NCBI GenBank assembly: GCA_002928515.1
Contig: PERI01000001.1
Location: forward strand, 1 to 64,000
Direction: 5' to 3'
Length of the DNA stretch: 64,000 nucleotides
Origin: Hyphomicrobium sp.
Lineage (GTDB): Bacteria > Pseudomonadota > Alphaproteobacteria > Rhizobiales > Hyphomicrobiaceae
Part shown: positions 8,895 through 17,721 of the stretch, in pieces
Layout of the letters: the number at the start of each line of letters is the position of its first letter
Numbering within the stretch: position 1 is the stretch's first letter
Notes under the pieces: model-generated
The model's input: only the letters and a program-made list of their open reading frames with translations
What the model was told of the DNA's origin: nothing
Databases searched by the model: none
Translations under genes and position numbers: made by a program

Positions 8895-9206
8895 TTATCG
8901 TCCACCGGGGCGGCGTGGGGGACCACCTGGACGCGAGCCGCCGCCACCGCCTGGGCCGCTGGCACCTTCGCTCTGACCGGGACGCACGTCCTTGTGTCGG
9001 AAGTTGATACGCCCTTTGGTGAGATCGTAGGGGGTCATTTCGACCGTTACGCGATCGCCAGCCAGGATTCGGATGCGGTTCTTTTTCATGCGCCCCGACG
9101 TATAGGCAATCACCTCGTGGCCGTTGTCGAGCTTCACGCGGCAGCGGGCATCGGGAAGTACTTCATCCACGATGCCTTCGAATTCTAGCATTTCTTCTTT
9201 GGCCAT
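8895..9206 (-). CDS. infA: Translation initiation factor IF-1 with C-terminal extension
   Basis: IF-1 binds the 30S A site with IF-2 and IF-3 during initiation. Residues 1-72 are the complete S1-type OB fold ([40 protein letters not shown]). The usual bacterial IF-1 stops here. This protein continues for about 31 residues of Gly/Pro/Arg-rich sequence ([20 protein letters not shown]) resembling an RGG-like RNA-binding tail. Start ATG 9206 is set by AGAGGA and by the family N-terminus; an in-frame longer start at 9278 would translate through a leader hairpin. It lies downstream of cspA on the same strand. Confidence 0.93.
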   Translation of the reverse strand: MAKEEMLEFEGIVDEVLPDARCRVKLDNGHEVIAYTSGRMKKNRIRILAGDRVTVEMTPYDLTKGRINFRHKDVRPGQSEGASGPGGGGGSRPGGPPRRPGGR

Positions 9207-9223
9207 TCGGTCCTCTAAGGGTG

Positions 9224-9265
9224 CTTCACGTGTCGGCGCTTGTTGAGCGTACACGACACGTGAAG
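9224..9265 (-). promoter_or_regulatory. Perfect 12-bp inverted repeat in the infA leader
   Basis: CTTCACGTGTCG (9224-9235) and CGACACGTGAAG (9254-9265) are exact reverse complements, separated by 18 bases that contain a second small stem (CGCT/AGCG). The repeat ends 18 bases before the infA start codon, just upstream of the AGAGGA ribosome site, and 14 bases after the cspA terminator. There is no T-run next to it, so it is not an intrinsic terminator. It may be a leader RNA hairpin or a DNA operator for infA. Confidence 0.75.
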
Positions 9266-9278
9266 TGTTACTTCGCAT

Positions 9279-9311
9279 GAAAAGCGGGGAGCAGACGCAT
9301 CTGCTCCCCGC
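9279..9311 (-). terminator. Intrinsic terminator of cspA
   Basis: On the minus strand a perfect 12-bp stem GCGGGGAGCAGA/TCTGCTCCCCGC with a 4-base loop is followed by TTTTC, 26 bases after the cspA stop. It separates cspA from infA, which leaves almost no room for an independent infA promoter. Confidence 0.88.
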
Positions 9312-9336
9312 ACAAGTGGAGTGGCTTCGATAACCT

Positions 9337-9543
9337 TTAGAGCGGACGCAAGTTCACGGCTGCGATTTTGCCGTTACGTCCGCGCTCAGTTTCGAAATAA
9401 ACTTTTTGGCCTTCGCGCAGTGACTGTAAACCTGCACGTTCAACTGCCGAAATGTGGACGAACACGTCATTGCCGCCTTCTTCCGGTTGTATAAAGCCAT
9501 AGCCTTTCTGACCATTGAACCACTTCACAGTGCCGTTCGACAT
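9337..9543 (-). CDS. cspA: Cold-shock protein, CspA family
   Basis: This 68-residue single-domain cold-shock protein binds single-stranded RNA and DNA as an RNA chaperone. Both nucleic-acid binding motifs are present: RNP1 (KGYGFIQ) and RNP2 (VFVHIS), with the N-terminal GTVKWFN signature. ATG 9543 is selected by GGAGG eight bases upstream. The terminator just downstream and the following infA gene form a compact cspA-infA arrangement. Which paralogue this is cannot be told from the sequence, so the symbol is generic. Confidence 0.95.
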   Translation of the reverse strand: MSNGTVKWFNGQKGYGFIQPEEGGNDVFVHISAVERAGLQSLREGQKVYFETERGRNGKIAAVNLRPL

Positions 9544-9961
9544 TCCATGCCTCCAAAGCATTTAGGCGTTCTTCGGTTGAATTACCAAAGACCATCAAAT
9601 CGCGCGATGGAGACGTCTTAGGGCAGGCGGTAGCGCTGTCGAAGAGTGAGCCAAGGCGTGTTCGATCAGATATTTATGACCGGGTTGGGGTTGAAAGGCA
9701 AGAACGTCGCAGGCAGTTCAAACCCCTAAAGCTTTACCTCAGAGCCTTGATTTCAGTTCAATTTCCGCAATCTTTGCCGCTTGACCCCTAAATGCGGAAG
9801 TGGGCTATTCGGCACATGAAAGAAAGCGAATTAACCCGAATTGTACGCATACGGACGTTTCGCGTGAGCACCGCTTAAGTTGGCTATGGTTACTGAATAG
9901 TATTTGGAAAGAGGACGATAAATTTGAAGCAAACCGCCCTCCTACGCTGTCGATACTGAAA
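9544..9961. other. Intergenic region upstream of cspA
   Basis: About 420 bases without a supported gene. It must contain the cspA promoter and, as in other csp genes, possibly a long 5' leader. No clear hairpin, promoter box or small gene could be recognised. Confidence 0.4.
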
Positions 9962-10495
9962 CTAGGTTCGGCCGCTCGGACGGTTTAAGGCGACAAAGCG
10001 GGAGCCTACATCGACGTGGATATGATCCATATCACGGTATGTCATGGTGCCGCCTGAGCGGTGATTAGCCGTGAGCCAGCGCACAACCTCAGCCTTGCGA
10101 CCGGGAACGCGGAAGTCGATGGCTTGCCCTGATGCATGCTTCGATGGGCGGCCTGAACCCGCAATGCGAGCGCCAGGGCGACATGTCGAAATGATTTGGA
10201 CATTGCCAAATTGAGATCGGATGCGGCTGAGAAGGTTTTGTGCCGATGATGTCAAGCAGCTTGTCGATGTACCAGATCCACCTTTGTAGTTCCGGTTGGT
10301 AAAGCCGCGGTTCTTAACTCTTCGTCCCGTGCGGTATTTCGATTTTCTGCCTGACCTATTGGCATGTTTTTTCCCCGAGTACTTACTGGAGTAGCTGTAA
10401 GATGATTTTTCACCTTGATAGGATTTTGCATTCGCTGCCACCGGTGCCAGAAGCGCCAGACATCCGGCAAGTGCAGTCAACGTGAGAATACGCAT
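9962..10495 (-). CDS. Periplasmic M15-family peptidase (YcbK/DUF882-like)
   Basis: This 177-residue protein has a signal peptide (residues 1-23), a basic Ser/Lys/Gly-rich linker (25-75) and a C-terminal Peptidase_M15_3 domain. The zinc-site pattern is visible: His120 and Asp127 in HASGQAIDFR, and His158/His160 in MDHIHVD. Such proteins are predicted D-Ala-D-Ala-type carboxypeptidases or amidases acting on murein. Two cysteines (80 and 105) may form a disulfide. Start ATG 10495 follows AAGGGG and begins the signal peptide; the longer frame to 10552 lacks such support. It is transcribed alone. Confidence 0.8.
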   Translation of the reverse strand: MRILTLTALAGCLALLAPVAANAKSYQGEKSSYSYSSKYSGKKHANRSGRKSKYRTGRRVKNRGFTNRNYKGGSGTSTSCLTSSAQNLLSRIRSQFGNVQIISTCRPGARIAGSGRPSKHASGQAIDFRVPGRKAEVVRWLTANHRSGGTMTYRDMDHIHVDVGSRFVALNRPSGRT

Positions 10496-10946
10496 GAGTA
10501 CCCCTTGTTTGATTTGATACTTTGGAAATTGAGAAGCCCGACGAGCTCGCACCCCGCGTCATGCGAGCCATCGTGACGTGTGACCGAGAAGGCGATGGTC
10601 ACGAGATGTTGGGGGACCGCAAGCGCCAGCCACTCCCTGTGCCGCACGGCCAAACCTACGAAAGGAGGTGGCGAGGGGAGACGTTCGAGCACAAAGCTCA
10701 ACCCCCATATTGCAGCGCGGCGAATACCGCGAAGTCGTGTGGCTGAAATGTGGCCGTCACCTAGCGTAGTTAATTGATGCGACGACCGGGCACAGACGAC
10801 ACGCTTTTGAGCAATTGCTGCTTCAAAGCCTATAAATCATGGCTGGAACGTGAAATAGTCCCGGCCGCTAACGGGGAAAGTCAACCATAACGACGAAACG
10901 CCACAGGCGCGTCGCGGGACTGGCACTAGGGAGAAGGGAGTCGATC
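10496..10946. other. Intergenic region between divergent genes
   Basis: About 450 bases separating the divergent peptidase and membrane-protein genes, so it should carry promoters for both. A strong ribosome-site-like string (AAAGGAGGTG, 10661-10670) has no start codon at a usable distance. Nothing else was recognised. Confidence 0.4.
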
Positions 10947-11402
10947 ATGAATTTTATCAAAGCGATCGTGCTGGGTTTTATTGCCGGTGCGATAGCAACG
11001 GTGACCATCCACGAAGTCATTAGCTGGCTGTTCTTGAATTATTGGACAGGCTGGGATCGACCGTCGTGGAATATGGAACCGGTCAGCAATTCTCTCTACC
11101 CAGATCTCGTAATGCCTCAGATTGCAAGTGACGCGTTTTGGGGAGGTCTGTGGGGTTCGCTATTCGGGTTGATTTTGGGTGCGCGGCCTGAAGGTATGAT
11201 GACCATTCGAGGCGCGATACTTGGCATCTTTTTACCGGCGTTGATCGGTGTCTTCATAGCTATTCCATTTTTGACGGGTCGCTTCCCACCGTTCTTTGGT
11301 GGCGACGTCAGCAAACTCATTCCAGTTCTTGTGATCCTCGCCGGTTGGGGTGCCATGACGGCGTGGCTTTACGGGTTGTTCCGCTATTGTCGGCTTCCCT
11401 AA
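10947..11402 (+). CDS. Four-helix membrane protein, unknown function
   Basis: This 151-residue protein has about four transmembrane helices (roughly residues 4-30, 60-80, 88-108 and 122-145). Gly-rich spacing in the first and last (GFIAGAIATVTIHEV, LVILAGWGAMTAW) resembles small conserved inner-membrane proteins of Hyphomicrobiales. No functional family is recognised. The start is well supported by AGGGAGAAGGGAG. It is followed by a good intrinsic terminator, so it is monocistronic. Confidence 0.7.
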   Translation: MNFIKAIVLGFIAGAIATVTIHEVISWLFLNYWTGWDRPSWNMEPVSNSLYPDLVMPQIASDAFWGGLWGSLFGLILGARPEGMMTIRGAILGIFLPALIGVFIAIPFLTGRFPPFFGGDVSKLIPVLVILAGWGAMTAWLYGLFRYCRLP

Positions 11403-11431
11403 TTTTGCTTCCGTAAAAACTGTCAAATTTC

Positions 11432-11460
11432 AAAGGCGGCGCGATTGTGCCGCCTTTTTT
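11432..11460 (+). terminator. Intrinsic terminator
   Basis: Stem AAAGGCGGC/GCCGCCTTT with an 8-base loop followed by a T-run, 30 bases after the stop of the upstream membrane-protein gene. Confidence 0.9.
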
Positions 11461-11589
11461 GTTTGCCTAGTCGGGAAAGCGTTAGGACCTTGCTGCTCCG
11501 CTCACTGACATGTGAGTTCATTTAGTGGAACAGAACTTGAGCTTGGGCGTTTTGAGACCATGATTTCGTTTAAAATGGAAAATTATCCC

Positions 11590-11859
11590 ATGATCAAAAA
11601 TTCAAAATTTATCTTAGCATGTGCCGTGATAGTAGGATTTGCGTCGTCAGCGACAGCAAGTGAACGTGCTCCGACAGCGAGTGAATCAGCCGCAATCAGT
11701 TCAGCTTTGAACACATTAGGTTATTCATCGTGGGGCAGTATCGAACTCGATGACGGCAAGTGGGAAGTCGATAATGCCGTTCACAGCGATGGCAAAGTTT
11801 ATGATGTCGATCTGAGACTCTCAGATCTTTCGGTCATTAAAAAAGATCTTGAAGATTAA
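11590..11859 (+). CDS. Small secreted PepSY-like protein
   Basis: This 89-residue protein has a signal peptide (to about residue 24, ATAS/E) followed by one PepSY-type domain. It shows the usual pattern: a helix ending LNTLGYSSW, then SIELDDGKWEVDN, then a hairpin with DGKVYDVDL. PepSY domains are thought to inhibit or chaperone peptidases or to bind ligands in the periplasm. Start ATG 11590 gives the signal peptide; in-frame ATGs at 11560 and 11575 are possible. It is followed 62 bases later by an Asp-rich secreted protein and shares the terminator beyond it, so the pair is probably one unit. Confidence 0.72.
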   Translation: MIKNSKFILACAVIVGFASSATASERAPTASESAAISSALNTLGYSSWGSIELDDGKWEVDNAVHSDGKVYDVDLRLSDLSVIKKDLED

Positions 11860-11921
11860 GCCAAGCTGAAAGCTCAGATGTTCGGTGAACTTTTCCCCCA
11901 AGATTTTCTCAGAAGGAAAAC

Positions 11922-12245
11922 ATGATGTCATTCGAGATCAAGGTTGCAGCGGTTGCTATTGCGCTGGGATTGTTTTCTTCAAGTGCGATCTCCGCTGACT
12001 ATTCTCATATGACTCACGATGGTACTGAACACCGATTGGTCAATGATCGTGATGACGATGAGCGTTATGAGTGGGGCAATTTTGGCGAAGCAGACGATGG
12101 CTTTGCTTTAAGCAACGCTTCAGAGCCCGTTTACAAAGACGATGACGACGACGATGATCATAACGATGATGATCGCGACGATGTTAGCGATGATCGTGAC
12201 GACGATGATGACGATGACAAGGATGATGACGGCCGCGACGGCTAA
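11922..12245 (+). CDS. Secreted highly acidic Asp-rich protein
   Basis: A 107-residue protein with a signal peptide (residues 1-24, ending SAISA/D), a short middle region and a C-terminal 40 residues that are almost pure Asp interrupted by Arg, His, Asn and Lys (such as DDDDDDDHNDDDRDD). A ribosome site (AGAAGGAAAAC) precedes the ATG. The tail could bind Ca2+ or other cations. Many secreted PepSY-associated proteins have acidic tails, but I know no assigned function. GAT/GAC codons are mixed, so it is selected protein sequence rather than a simple DNA microsatellite. Confidence 0.75.
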   Translation: MMSFEIKVAAVAIALGLFSSSAISADYSHMTHDGTEHRLVNDRDDDERYEWGNFGEADDGFALSNASEPVYKDDDDDDDHNDDDRDDVSDDRDDDDDDDKDDDGRDG

Positions 12246-12260
12246 TGTATTTACGACAAT

Positions 12261-12288
12261 AAAAAGGCGGCCTGAAAGCCGCCTTTTT
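12261..12288. terminator. Bidirectional intrinsic terminator
   Basis: AAAAAGGCGGC and GCCGCCTTTTT form an 11-bp stem around a 6-base loop. The A- and T-runs on its two sides let it serve both the Asp-rich protein gene (plus strand) and lepA (minus strand), which converge here. Confidence 0.92.
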
Positions 12289-12311
12289 ATTTATAAAAAA
12301 TCTGATTGTTA

Positions 12312-14114
12312 TTAGTTCTCATCCATTTTTAAAGCGGCAATGAAGGCCTGCTGCGGGATTTCGACCTTGCCGAATTCGCGCATTTTCTTCTTGCCGGCTT
12401 TTTGTTTGTCGAGAAGTTTTCTTTTACGCGAGATGTCTCCACCGTAGCACTTGGCGATCACGTCCTTGCGCATGGCACGAATGGTTTCGCGCGCAATAAC
12501 TTTTGCGCCGATAGCTGCTTGTATGGGAATTTGAAACAGATGCGGCTTGATGAGCTCTTTCAGTTTTTCGCACATGGAACGGCCACGGCTTTCTGCGCGT
12601 GACCGGTGCACGACGATCGACAAAGCATCAACAGGTTCGGCATTGACAAGAATTGATAGCTTAACGAGGTCGCCTTCCTCATAGCCCTTAATGTGATAGT
12701 CGAAGGATGCATATCCGCGCGATACGCTTTTCAGCCTATCGTAGAAATCGAACACGACTTCGTTGAGTGGCAATTCGTAAATTGCCATTGCTCGCGAGCC
12801 AACATACGTCAGTTGCTTTTGGCGTCCGCGCCGATCCTGGCACAATTTCAATACCGAACCCAGGTGTTCGTCAGGAACGAGGATCGTGGCTTCGATCCAA
12901 GGTTCTTTAATGTGATCGATGCGCACAACTTCAGGCATGTCTGCTGGGTTGTGCATTTCGATCATCGTGCCGTCGGTCATTTGCAACTGATAGATGACGC
13001 TTGGCGCTGTGGTGATGAGGTCGAGATTGAATTCGCGCTCTAGGCGCTCGGTGATGATTTCCAGGTGAAGAAGCCCTAGGAAGCCACAGCGGAAACCAAA
13101 ACCGAGGGCTGCTGAGCTTTCTGCTTCGAATGAAAAGCTCGCATCGTTCAAGCGCAACTTGCCCATCGCTTCGCGCAAGTCTTCGAAGTCTGCGGCGTCG
13201 ACGGGAAACAATCCGCAGAACACCACAGGTTGCGCCTGTTTGAAGCCTGGCAACGGTTCGGCCGTTGGATTGCGCTCGTCGGTGATGGTATCGCCGACGC
13301 GGGTATCGGCGACTTCCTTAATGGCGGCAGTAAAGAAGCCCACTTCGCCAGGCGTCAATTCGTTGAGCATTTCCTGCTTGGGGCGGAAAATGCCGACGCG
13401 TTCAATTTGATAGTGTCCGCCGGACGCCATCATTTGAACCTTCTGGCCTTTTTTCAGAGTGCCATCGACGATGCGCACGAGCACGACAACGCCGAGGTAA
13501 GCGTCATACCAGCTATCGATGAGCATGGCCTTGAGTGGCTTGTTGAGGTCGCCGGTCGGGGCAGGCAAACGCTCGACGATGGCTTCCAGTACAGCTTCGA
13601 CGTTAAGGCCCGTTTTGGCCGATACGCCGATCGCATTCGAGGCATCGATACCGATCACATCTTCGATTTGTTCTTTGACGCGGTCTGCGTCAGCCGCAGG
13701 CAAATCGATTTTGTTCAGGACGGGCAAAATTTCGAGATTGTTGTCGAGCGCCTGATAAACGTTGGCAAGCGTTTGAGCTTCAACGCCTTGACTGGCATCG
13801 ACAACGAGAATGGCGCCTTCGCAGGCTGCAAGAGACCGTGACACTTCGTAGGCAAAGTCCACGTGACCTGGTGTGTCCATCAGGTTGAGCTGATAGGTTT
13901 TGCCATCTTTGGCGAGATAATCGAGGCGCACCGTTTGTGCTTTGATCGTGATGCCGCGCTCGCGCTCGATATCCATCGAGTCGAGGATTTGCGCTTTCAT
14001 TTCGCGGTTCGTCACATTGCCACATAACTGTATCAATCTGTCGGACAGAGTCGACTTGCCGTGATCGATGTGCGCGATAATGGAGAAGTTGCGAATAAGG
14101 GAGGTGTTGGTCAT
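12312..14114 (-). CDS. lepA: Elongation factor 4 (LepA), ribosomal back-translocase
   Basis: A 600-residue GTPase of the usual family length. The G1 loop AHIDHGKST, the switch DTPGHVDF and NKIDLP are all intact. EF-G-like domains II, III and V follow, and the LepA-specific C-terminal domain is present ([21 protein letters not shown]). EF4 acts on stalled or mistranslocated ribosomes and during assembly. ATG 14114 is chosen as the family start ([19 protein letters not shown]); the frame extends 11 codons upstream. Single gene, terminated at the shared hairpin. Confidence 0.98.
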   Translation of the reverse strand: MTNTSLIRNFSIIAHIDHGKSTLSDRLIQLCGNVTNREMKAQILDSMDIERERGITIKAQTVRLDYLAKDGKTYQLNLMDTPGHVDFAYEVSRSLAACEGAILVVDASQGVEAQTLANVYQALDNNLEILPVLNKIDLPAADADRVKEQIEDVIGIDASNAIGVSAKTGLNVEAVLEAIVERLPAPTGDLNKPLKAMLIDSWYDAYLGVVVLVRIVDGTLKKGQKVQMMASGGHYQIERVGIFRPKQEMLNELTPGEVGFFTAAIKEVADTRVGDTITDERNPTAEPLPGFKQAQPVVFCGLFPVDAADFEDLREAMGKLRLNDASFSFEAESSAALGFGFRCGFLGLLHLEIITERLEREFNLDLITTAPSVIYQLQMTDGTMIEMHNPADMPEVVRIDHIKEPWIEATILVPDEHLGSVLKLCQDRRGRQKQLTYVGSRAMAIYELPLNEVVFDFYDRLKSVSRGYASFDYHIKGYEEGDLVKLSILVNAEPVDALSIVVHRSRAESRGRSMCEKLKELIKPHLFQIPIQAAIGAKVIARETIRAMRKDVIAKCYGGDISRKRKLLDKQKAGKKKMREFGKVEIPQQAFIAALKMDEN

Positions 14115-14282
14115 GGGGCGCTCATAGCACCCGGAACTTTCCGGCAAAAGGGGCGTTGGAAAGCACGGGCAAGGGGTCGCAATCGCGATTGAACGATGTA
14201 CGGCCGGATTTACTGGCTAGTTCTGCCGGTGTGTGCGAGAAAAACATCATAACTTTCGGAACTGGCGACAGGAGACCACGCC

Positions 14283-14843
14283 ATGGCGAATTCACCATTT
14301 CAATCTAACCCAGCTTTTGCAAAATTGAGCGACGATGCGCGTAAAGCCGTCTCGCAGGCCTTCGATGCCATGTCCGATTGGCGGTCACAGATGGCCGAAC
14401 TCGGCGATAAGAATAGCGATGCCGTTTTCGACAAGATGTCTGAAGCCGCAAAGGCGTTGGGCTGGCCCACAGATTTTGTCGAGATGAGCCGTAAGCAGGT
14501 TCAAAGCGCGACCAAGATGCAAGTCCAAATGGTCGAGCAAGTTATGGATACATGGGAAAAGCAGGTCGAGGCCGCCAGCAATGGCAAGATGCCTGATATG
14601 CCAACTTTTCCGGGGATGCCGACATTCCCCGGTATGCCATCATTTCCGGGCTTCACGACCGGCGGTCAATCCAATATGGCTATGCCCGATTTCGGCGCAG
14701 CTAACCCTATGCAATTTTGGATGCAAGCTGCCGAGATGTGGCAGAAGAATTGGCAGCAGGCTATGTCGACCTGGATGGATGCGCAGGGAAGTTCAACAGG
14801 CAAAGGCAATTCGGGGTCGGGTAAGTCTGGATCAAACCGATAA
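14283..14843 (+). CDS. Phasin-like granule-associated protein (predicted)
   Basis: This 186-residue soluble protein consists of amphipathic helices (residues 1-100), a striking PTFPGM/PTFPGM/PSFPGF tandem repeat (about 106-123), and a Trp/Met/Gln-rich amphipathic helix (MQFWMQAAEMWQKNWQQA, about 142-159), ending in a Gly/Ser tail. The composition and helix pattern resemble PHA-granule phasins and the N-terminus of PHA synthase; with phaZ in the window, a PHB granule role is plausible. This is inference rather than a clear family match. The start is supported by GACAGGAGACC, and a strong terminator follows. Confidence 0.6.
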   Translation: MANSPFQSNPAFAKLSDDARKAVSQAFDAMSDWRSQMAELGDKNSDAVFDKMSEAAKALGWPTDFVEMSRKQVQSATKMQVQMVEQVMDTWEKQVEAASNGKMPDMPTFPGMPTFPGMPSFPGFTTGGQSNMAMPDFGAANPMQFWMQAAEMWQKNWQQAMSTWMDAQGSSTGKGNSGSGKSGSNR

Positions 14844-14883
14844 CTTTGCCCAAGCAGCGCTTCGCTAACGATGTATTTCTCAA

Positions 14884-14909
14884 GGACCAGCCTCCCGGCT
14901 GGTCTTTTT
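14884..14909 (+). terminator. Intrinsic terminator
   Basis: GACCAGCC/GGCTGGTC stem with loop TCCC followed by a T-run, about 40 bases after the phasin-like gene. Confidence 0.9.
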
Positions 14910-15087
14910 GTATGTGCCGATGCAACCCCAGTTCGATCTTCCCATTGAGGTAGCGTATTGCCGGAGAGGGGTTGAAGCGTCTATCGTCCGCGCCGCAATG
15001 GGGTTCAAGCGGCCAGCACCGCAGATAACAATATACAAAGGGGGCGGTTTGCTTCGGGTTCATCCGACGAGCAAATTGCGAAACAAC

Positions 15088-16656
15088 ATGGCTGCGACGA
15101 GCGACGTGACGGCGCCTGTTTCTGCAACGATAGGTCGCGATTTGCTCGCGTCCCTGGTGGTTTTTCTCGTCGCTCTGCCGCTGTGCATGGGCATTTCAAT
15201 TGCGTCCGGCCTGCCGCCGACAGCCGGCATCATTACAGGCATCGTCGGCGGAATAATTGTTGGCTATTTAGCGGGTTCGCCGCTGCAAGTTAGTGGCCCT
15301 GCTGCTGGCCTCACCGTGTTGGTCTGGATGTTCGTTGAGCAGAATGGCGTCGGGATGCTCGGTGTTGCTGTGCTGTTTGCAGGCTTGCTGCAACTACTGG
15401 CCGGTGTCTGCAAGCTAGGCCAATGGTTTCGAGCCGTTTCACCGGCCGTCATTCACGGCATGCTCGCTGGTATTGGCGTGCTCATTCTCGTCTCGCAGTT
15501 TCATGTGATGCTCGATGGCAAACCGATTGGCACCGGCATCGACAATTTATTGGGTATTCCTGGAGCTTTGTTTGCAGCGTTCGAAGCTGGAGATAGCCGT
15601 CTCACGGCGGGCGAAATCGGCTTACTGACGATTGCAACGATTTTCGGTTGGAGCGCTTTTGCGCCAAAATCTTTGAAAGTTATACCAGCGCCACTCGTTG
15701 GCGTTGTCGTCGCGATCGTGGCGGCACTTATTTTTCAGCTCGATGCCATCAAATACGTGGATGTGCCTGACAATATTTGGGCTTGGTCGATGGAACATTA
15801 TCCGACCGCTGAAAAGCTCATGCGTATCGTTGAGCCATCGATTTTGATCGGCGCCATTTCGATTGCGTTTATTGCAAGCGCTGAGACTTTGTTGTGCGCG
15901 ACGGCCGTCGATCAAATGCATTCTGGTCCACGCACGAAATACGACAAGGAGCTTTCGGCTCAAGGTGTTGGCAATACGATCTGCGGTTTGATGGGCGTGT
16001 TGCCCATGACTGGGGTTATTGTGCGCTCTGGTGCGAACGTCGAAGCAGGCGCACAAACGCGAATGTCGGCCATTCTGCATGGCATCTGGTTGTTGCTGTT
16101 CGTTACCGCACTGCCATTCACCCTGAAGTTCATTCCACTTTCAGCCTTAGCTGCGGTGCTCGTATTCACAGGCTACAAGCTGGCATATCCGAAGATCGTG
16201 CCGACGCTGATGAAATTCGGGCGTGGCGAAGTCTTCATCTACTTTGCCACGGTCGTAACCATTGTCATGACGGACCTGTTGAAAGGCGTTGTGCTTGGCT
16301 TGGTTCTGTCGCTGCTGAAATTGCTGTACGCATTTTCGCATTTGGAAATCGTCAAGAACGAGAAGCCGGACGAAAATCGTGTTGATCTACATCTCAAAGG
16401 TTCAGCAACGCTGATCCGATTGCCGCTACTGGCTTCGACGCTTGAAGACTTGAAGCCAGATTCTAAAGTGCGCGTGTTTATCGATGACCTCGATTACATT
16501 GACCATGCTTGCATCGACTTATTGACGAACTGGGATCGTCAGCATCGCATTTCTGGCGGTGAATTGGAGATTGAGTGGGCTGGTCTGACGAACCGTTATC
16601 AAAAACGAAGCGGAACGGCCGCTGAACGTGCTGCGGCGGACGGAATGACAACTTAA
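15088..16656 (+). CDS. SulP family anion transporter with STAS domain
   Basis: An inner-membrane transporter of the SLC26/SulP family (sulfate, bicarbonate or other anions). It has a long hydrophobic domain (LVALPLCMGISIASGLPPTAGIITGIVGG at the start, then SPLQVSGPAAGLTVLV) and a C-terminal STAS domain (VRVFIDDLDYIDHACIDLL). It belongs to the bacterial subgroup often annotated as a bicarbonate or C4-dicarboxylate carrier; the substrate cannot be fixed from sequence. ATG 15088 (522 residues) matches the family N-terminus, but its ribosome site is weak; ATG 14998 is in frame. No carbonic anhydrase gene is adjacent. Confidence 0.9.
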   Translation: MAATSDVTAPVSATIGRDLLASLVVFLVALPLCMGISIASGLPPTAGIITGIVGGIIVGYLAGSPLQVSGPAAGLTVLVWMFVEQNGVGMLGVAVLFAGLLQLLAGVCKLGQWFRAVSPAVIHGMLAGIGVLILVSQFHVMLDGKPIGTGIDNLLGIPGALFAAFEAGDSRLTAGEIGLLTIATIFGWSAFAPKSLKVIPAPLVGVVVAIVAALIFQLDAIKYVDVPDNIWAWSMEHYPTAEKLMRIVEPSILIGAISIAFIASAETLLCATAVDQMHSGPRTKYDKELSAQGVGNTICGLMGVLPMTGVIVRSGANVEAGAQTRMSAILHGIWLLLFVTALPFTLKFIPLSALAAVLVFTGYKLAYPKIVPTLMKFGRGEVFIYFATVVTIVMTDLLKGVVLGLVLSLLKLLYAFSHLEIVKNEKPDENRVDLHLKGSATLIRLPLLASTLEDLKPDSKVRVFIDDLDYIDHACIDLLTNWDRQHRISGGELEIEWAGLTNRYQKRSGTAAERAAADGMTT

Positions 16657-16674
16657 GTTCTGGCTATCGCTTGG

Positions 16675-17721
16675 CTACGCCGTGATGGAGTGCGTTGACG
16701 CTTGATGAGCAGCAGGTTGTGTCTCTTGTTCATCGGTTGCGCGCGAGAAGCGTTTGCGCAAAAGAGATCCTGCGGCTGTGAATGGGCGCAGGAATATAAC
16801 TTGAAGCGACCGGAAGTCTTGCGTTTCCTCGCCGATTCCAAAGCCCTCGATTTCACGTCCTCGGGGAATGTGCAGTGTGCCCGCCATTCGATCCCACACG
16901 GACAATGCGCCACCGAGGTTTTTGTCGAAGTGCTCGGGTTTGTTGGAGTGATGAATCTGATGCATGGCCGGGGAGATGATCCATTTTTCTATGCGCGGAC
17001 CAAATGAGACCCAAAACGGCGAGTGTCGTAGTACGCCGCCGCACACATTGAAAGCGAACAGAAAGACATTGGCTCCAGCGACGGTGGTCACGGTCAGTTT
17101 TTCACCAAACAAGCCAATGAATATGCCGTTGACAGCGCCGTAGCCTAGAAACAGCAAGCTGCTCGTCATGATTGTTTCAACGGGATGGTGACGTTCGGCT
17201 GTCGCGAAATTCAAGACTTCGGCGGAGTGATGGACTTTGTGGAATTCCCACAGTTCGGGAATGCGATGAAAGGTGTAGTGCGCGTACCAACGTAAGAAAT
17301 CATCGACCAGAAATAGCGTGACGGTGAGCGCTACTCCCAGAGCCATGACGTTGGCATCATGGGTTAGGCCGCTGACGCCTGCGCTTTCCAGAACGGTGAC
17401 GATCGTTGCCGATACGGCCTTCCAATTCAGTGCTAGCCCAGAAAGAACTGTCAGTCGCAGGACTGGCGTTACGACAACGATGATGTAGTCGTTGATCGCG
17501 CTTTTCGAAAGCCAAACCTGCTTATCGAGCAAGGTCGTTTCAAACGACATCGCGGTGCTATGTTTTCGGTACGCGTACGCTGCGATGATCAATCCTGATA
17601 GCACGTAAATCCAGTGATACCTGGATGAACCATCGACGAGAAAATCGTAAATCGGCATCAACGCGCCAATGACGGCATGCGTTACTGTCGAGGTTAGTGT
17701 TTGGTGCAGCCAATCGAGCAT
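16675..17721 (-). CDS. Sterol desaturase/fatty acid hydroxylase family protein
   Basis: A 348-residue integral membrane di-iron oxidoreductase. Several membrane helices are interrupted by the histidine clusters of the family: HYTFHRIPELWEFHKVHHS in the middle and HQIHHS near the C-terminus, plus an ERHH segment. Members hydroxylate or desaturate lipids (sterols, fatty acids, carotenoids, ornithine lipids); the substrate here is unknown. ATG 17721 (MLDWLHQ) is chosen, preceded by CGGAG; the frame stays open upstream to 17976 but that part has no domain or ribosome site. It is convergent with the SulP gene. Confidence 0.88.
   Translation of the reverse strand: MLDWLHQTLTSTVTHAVIGALMPIYDFLVDGSSRYHWIYVLSGLIIAAYAYRKHSTAMSFETTLLDKQVWLSKSAINDYIIVVVTPVLRLTVLSGLALNWKAVSATIVTVLESAGVSGLTHDANVMALGVALTVTLFLVDDFLRWYAHYTFHRIPELWEFHKVHHSAEVLNFATAERHHPVETIMTSSLLFLGYGAVNGIFIGLFGEKLTVTTVAGANVFLFAFNVCGGVLRHSPFWVSFGPRIEKWIISPAMHQIHHSNKPEHFDKNLGGALSVWDRMAGTLHIPRGREIEGFGIGEETQDFRSLQVIFLRPFTAAGSLLRKRFSRATDEQETQPAAHQASTHSITA

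Noticed and set aside
10477-10701. Minus-strand frame upstream of the M15 peptidase
   Set aside because: It overlaps the chosen start and signal peptide of the peptidase, with no domain or ribosome site.
12130-12240. GAT/GAC repeats as a simple DNA microsatellite or CRISPR-like array
   Set aside because: The repeat is irregular, in frame and behind a signal peptide; it encodes the Asp tail of a secreted protein.
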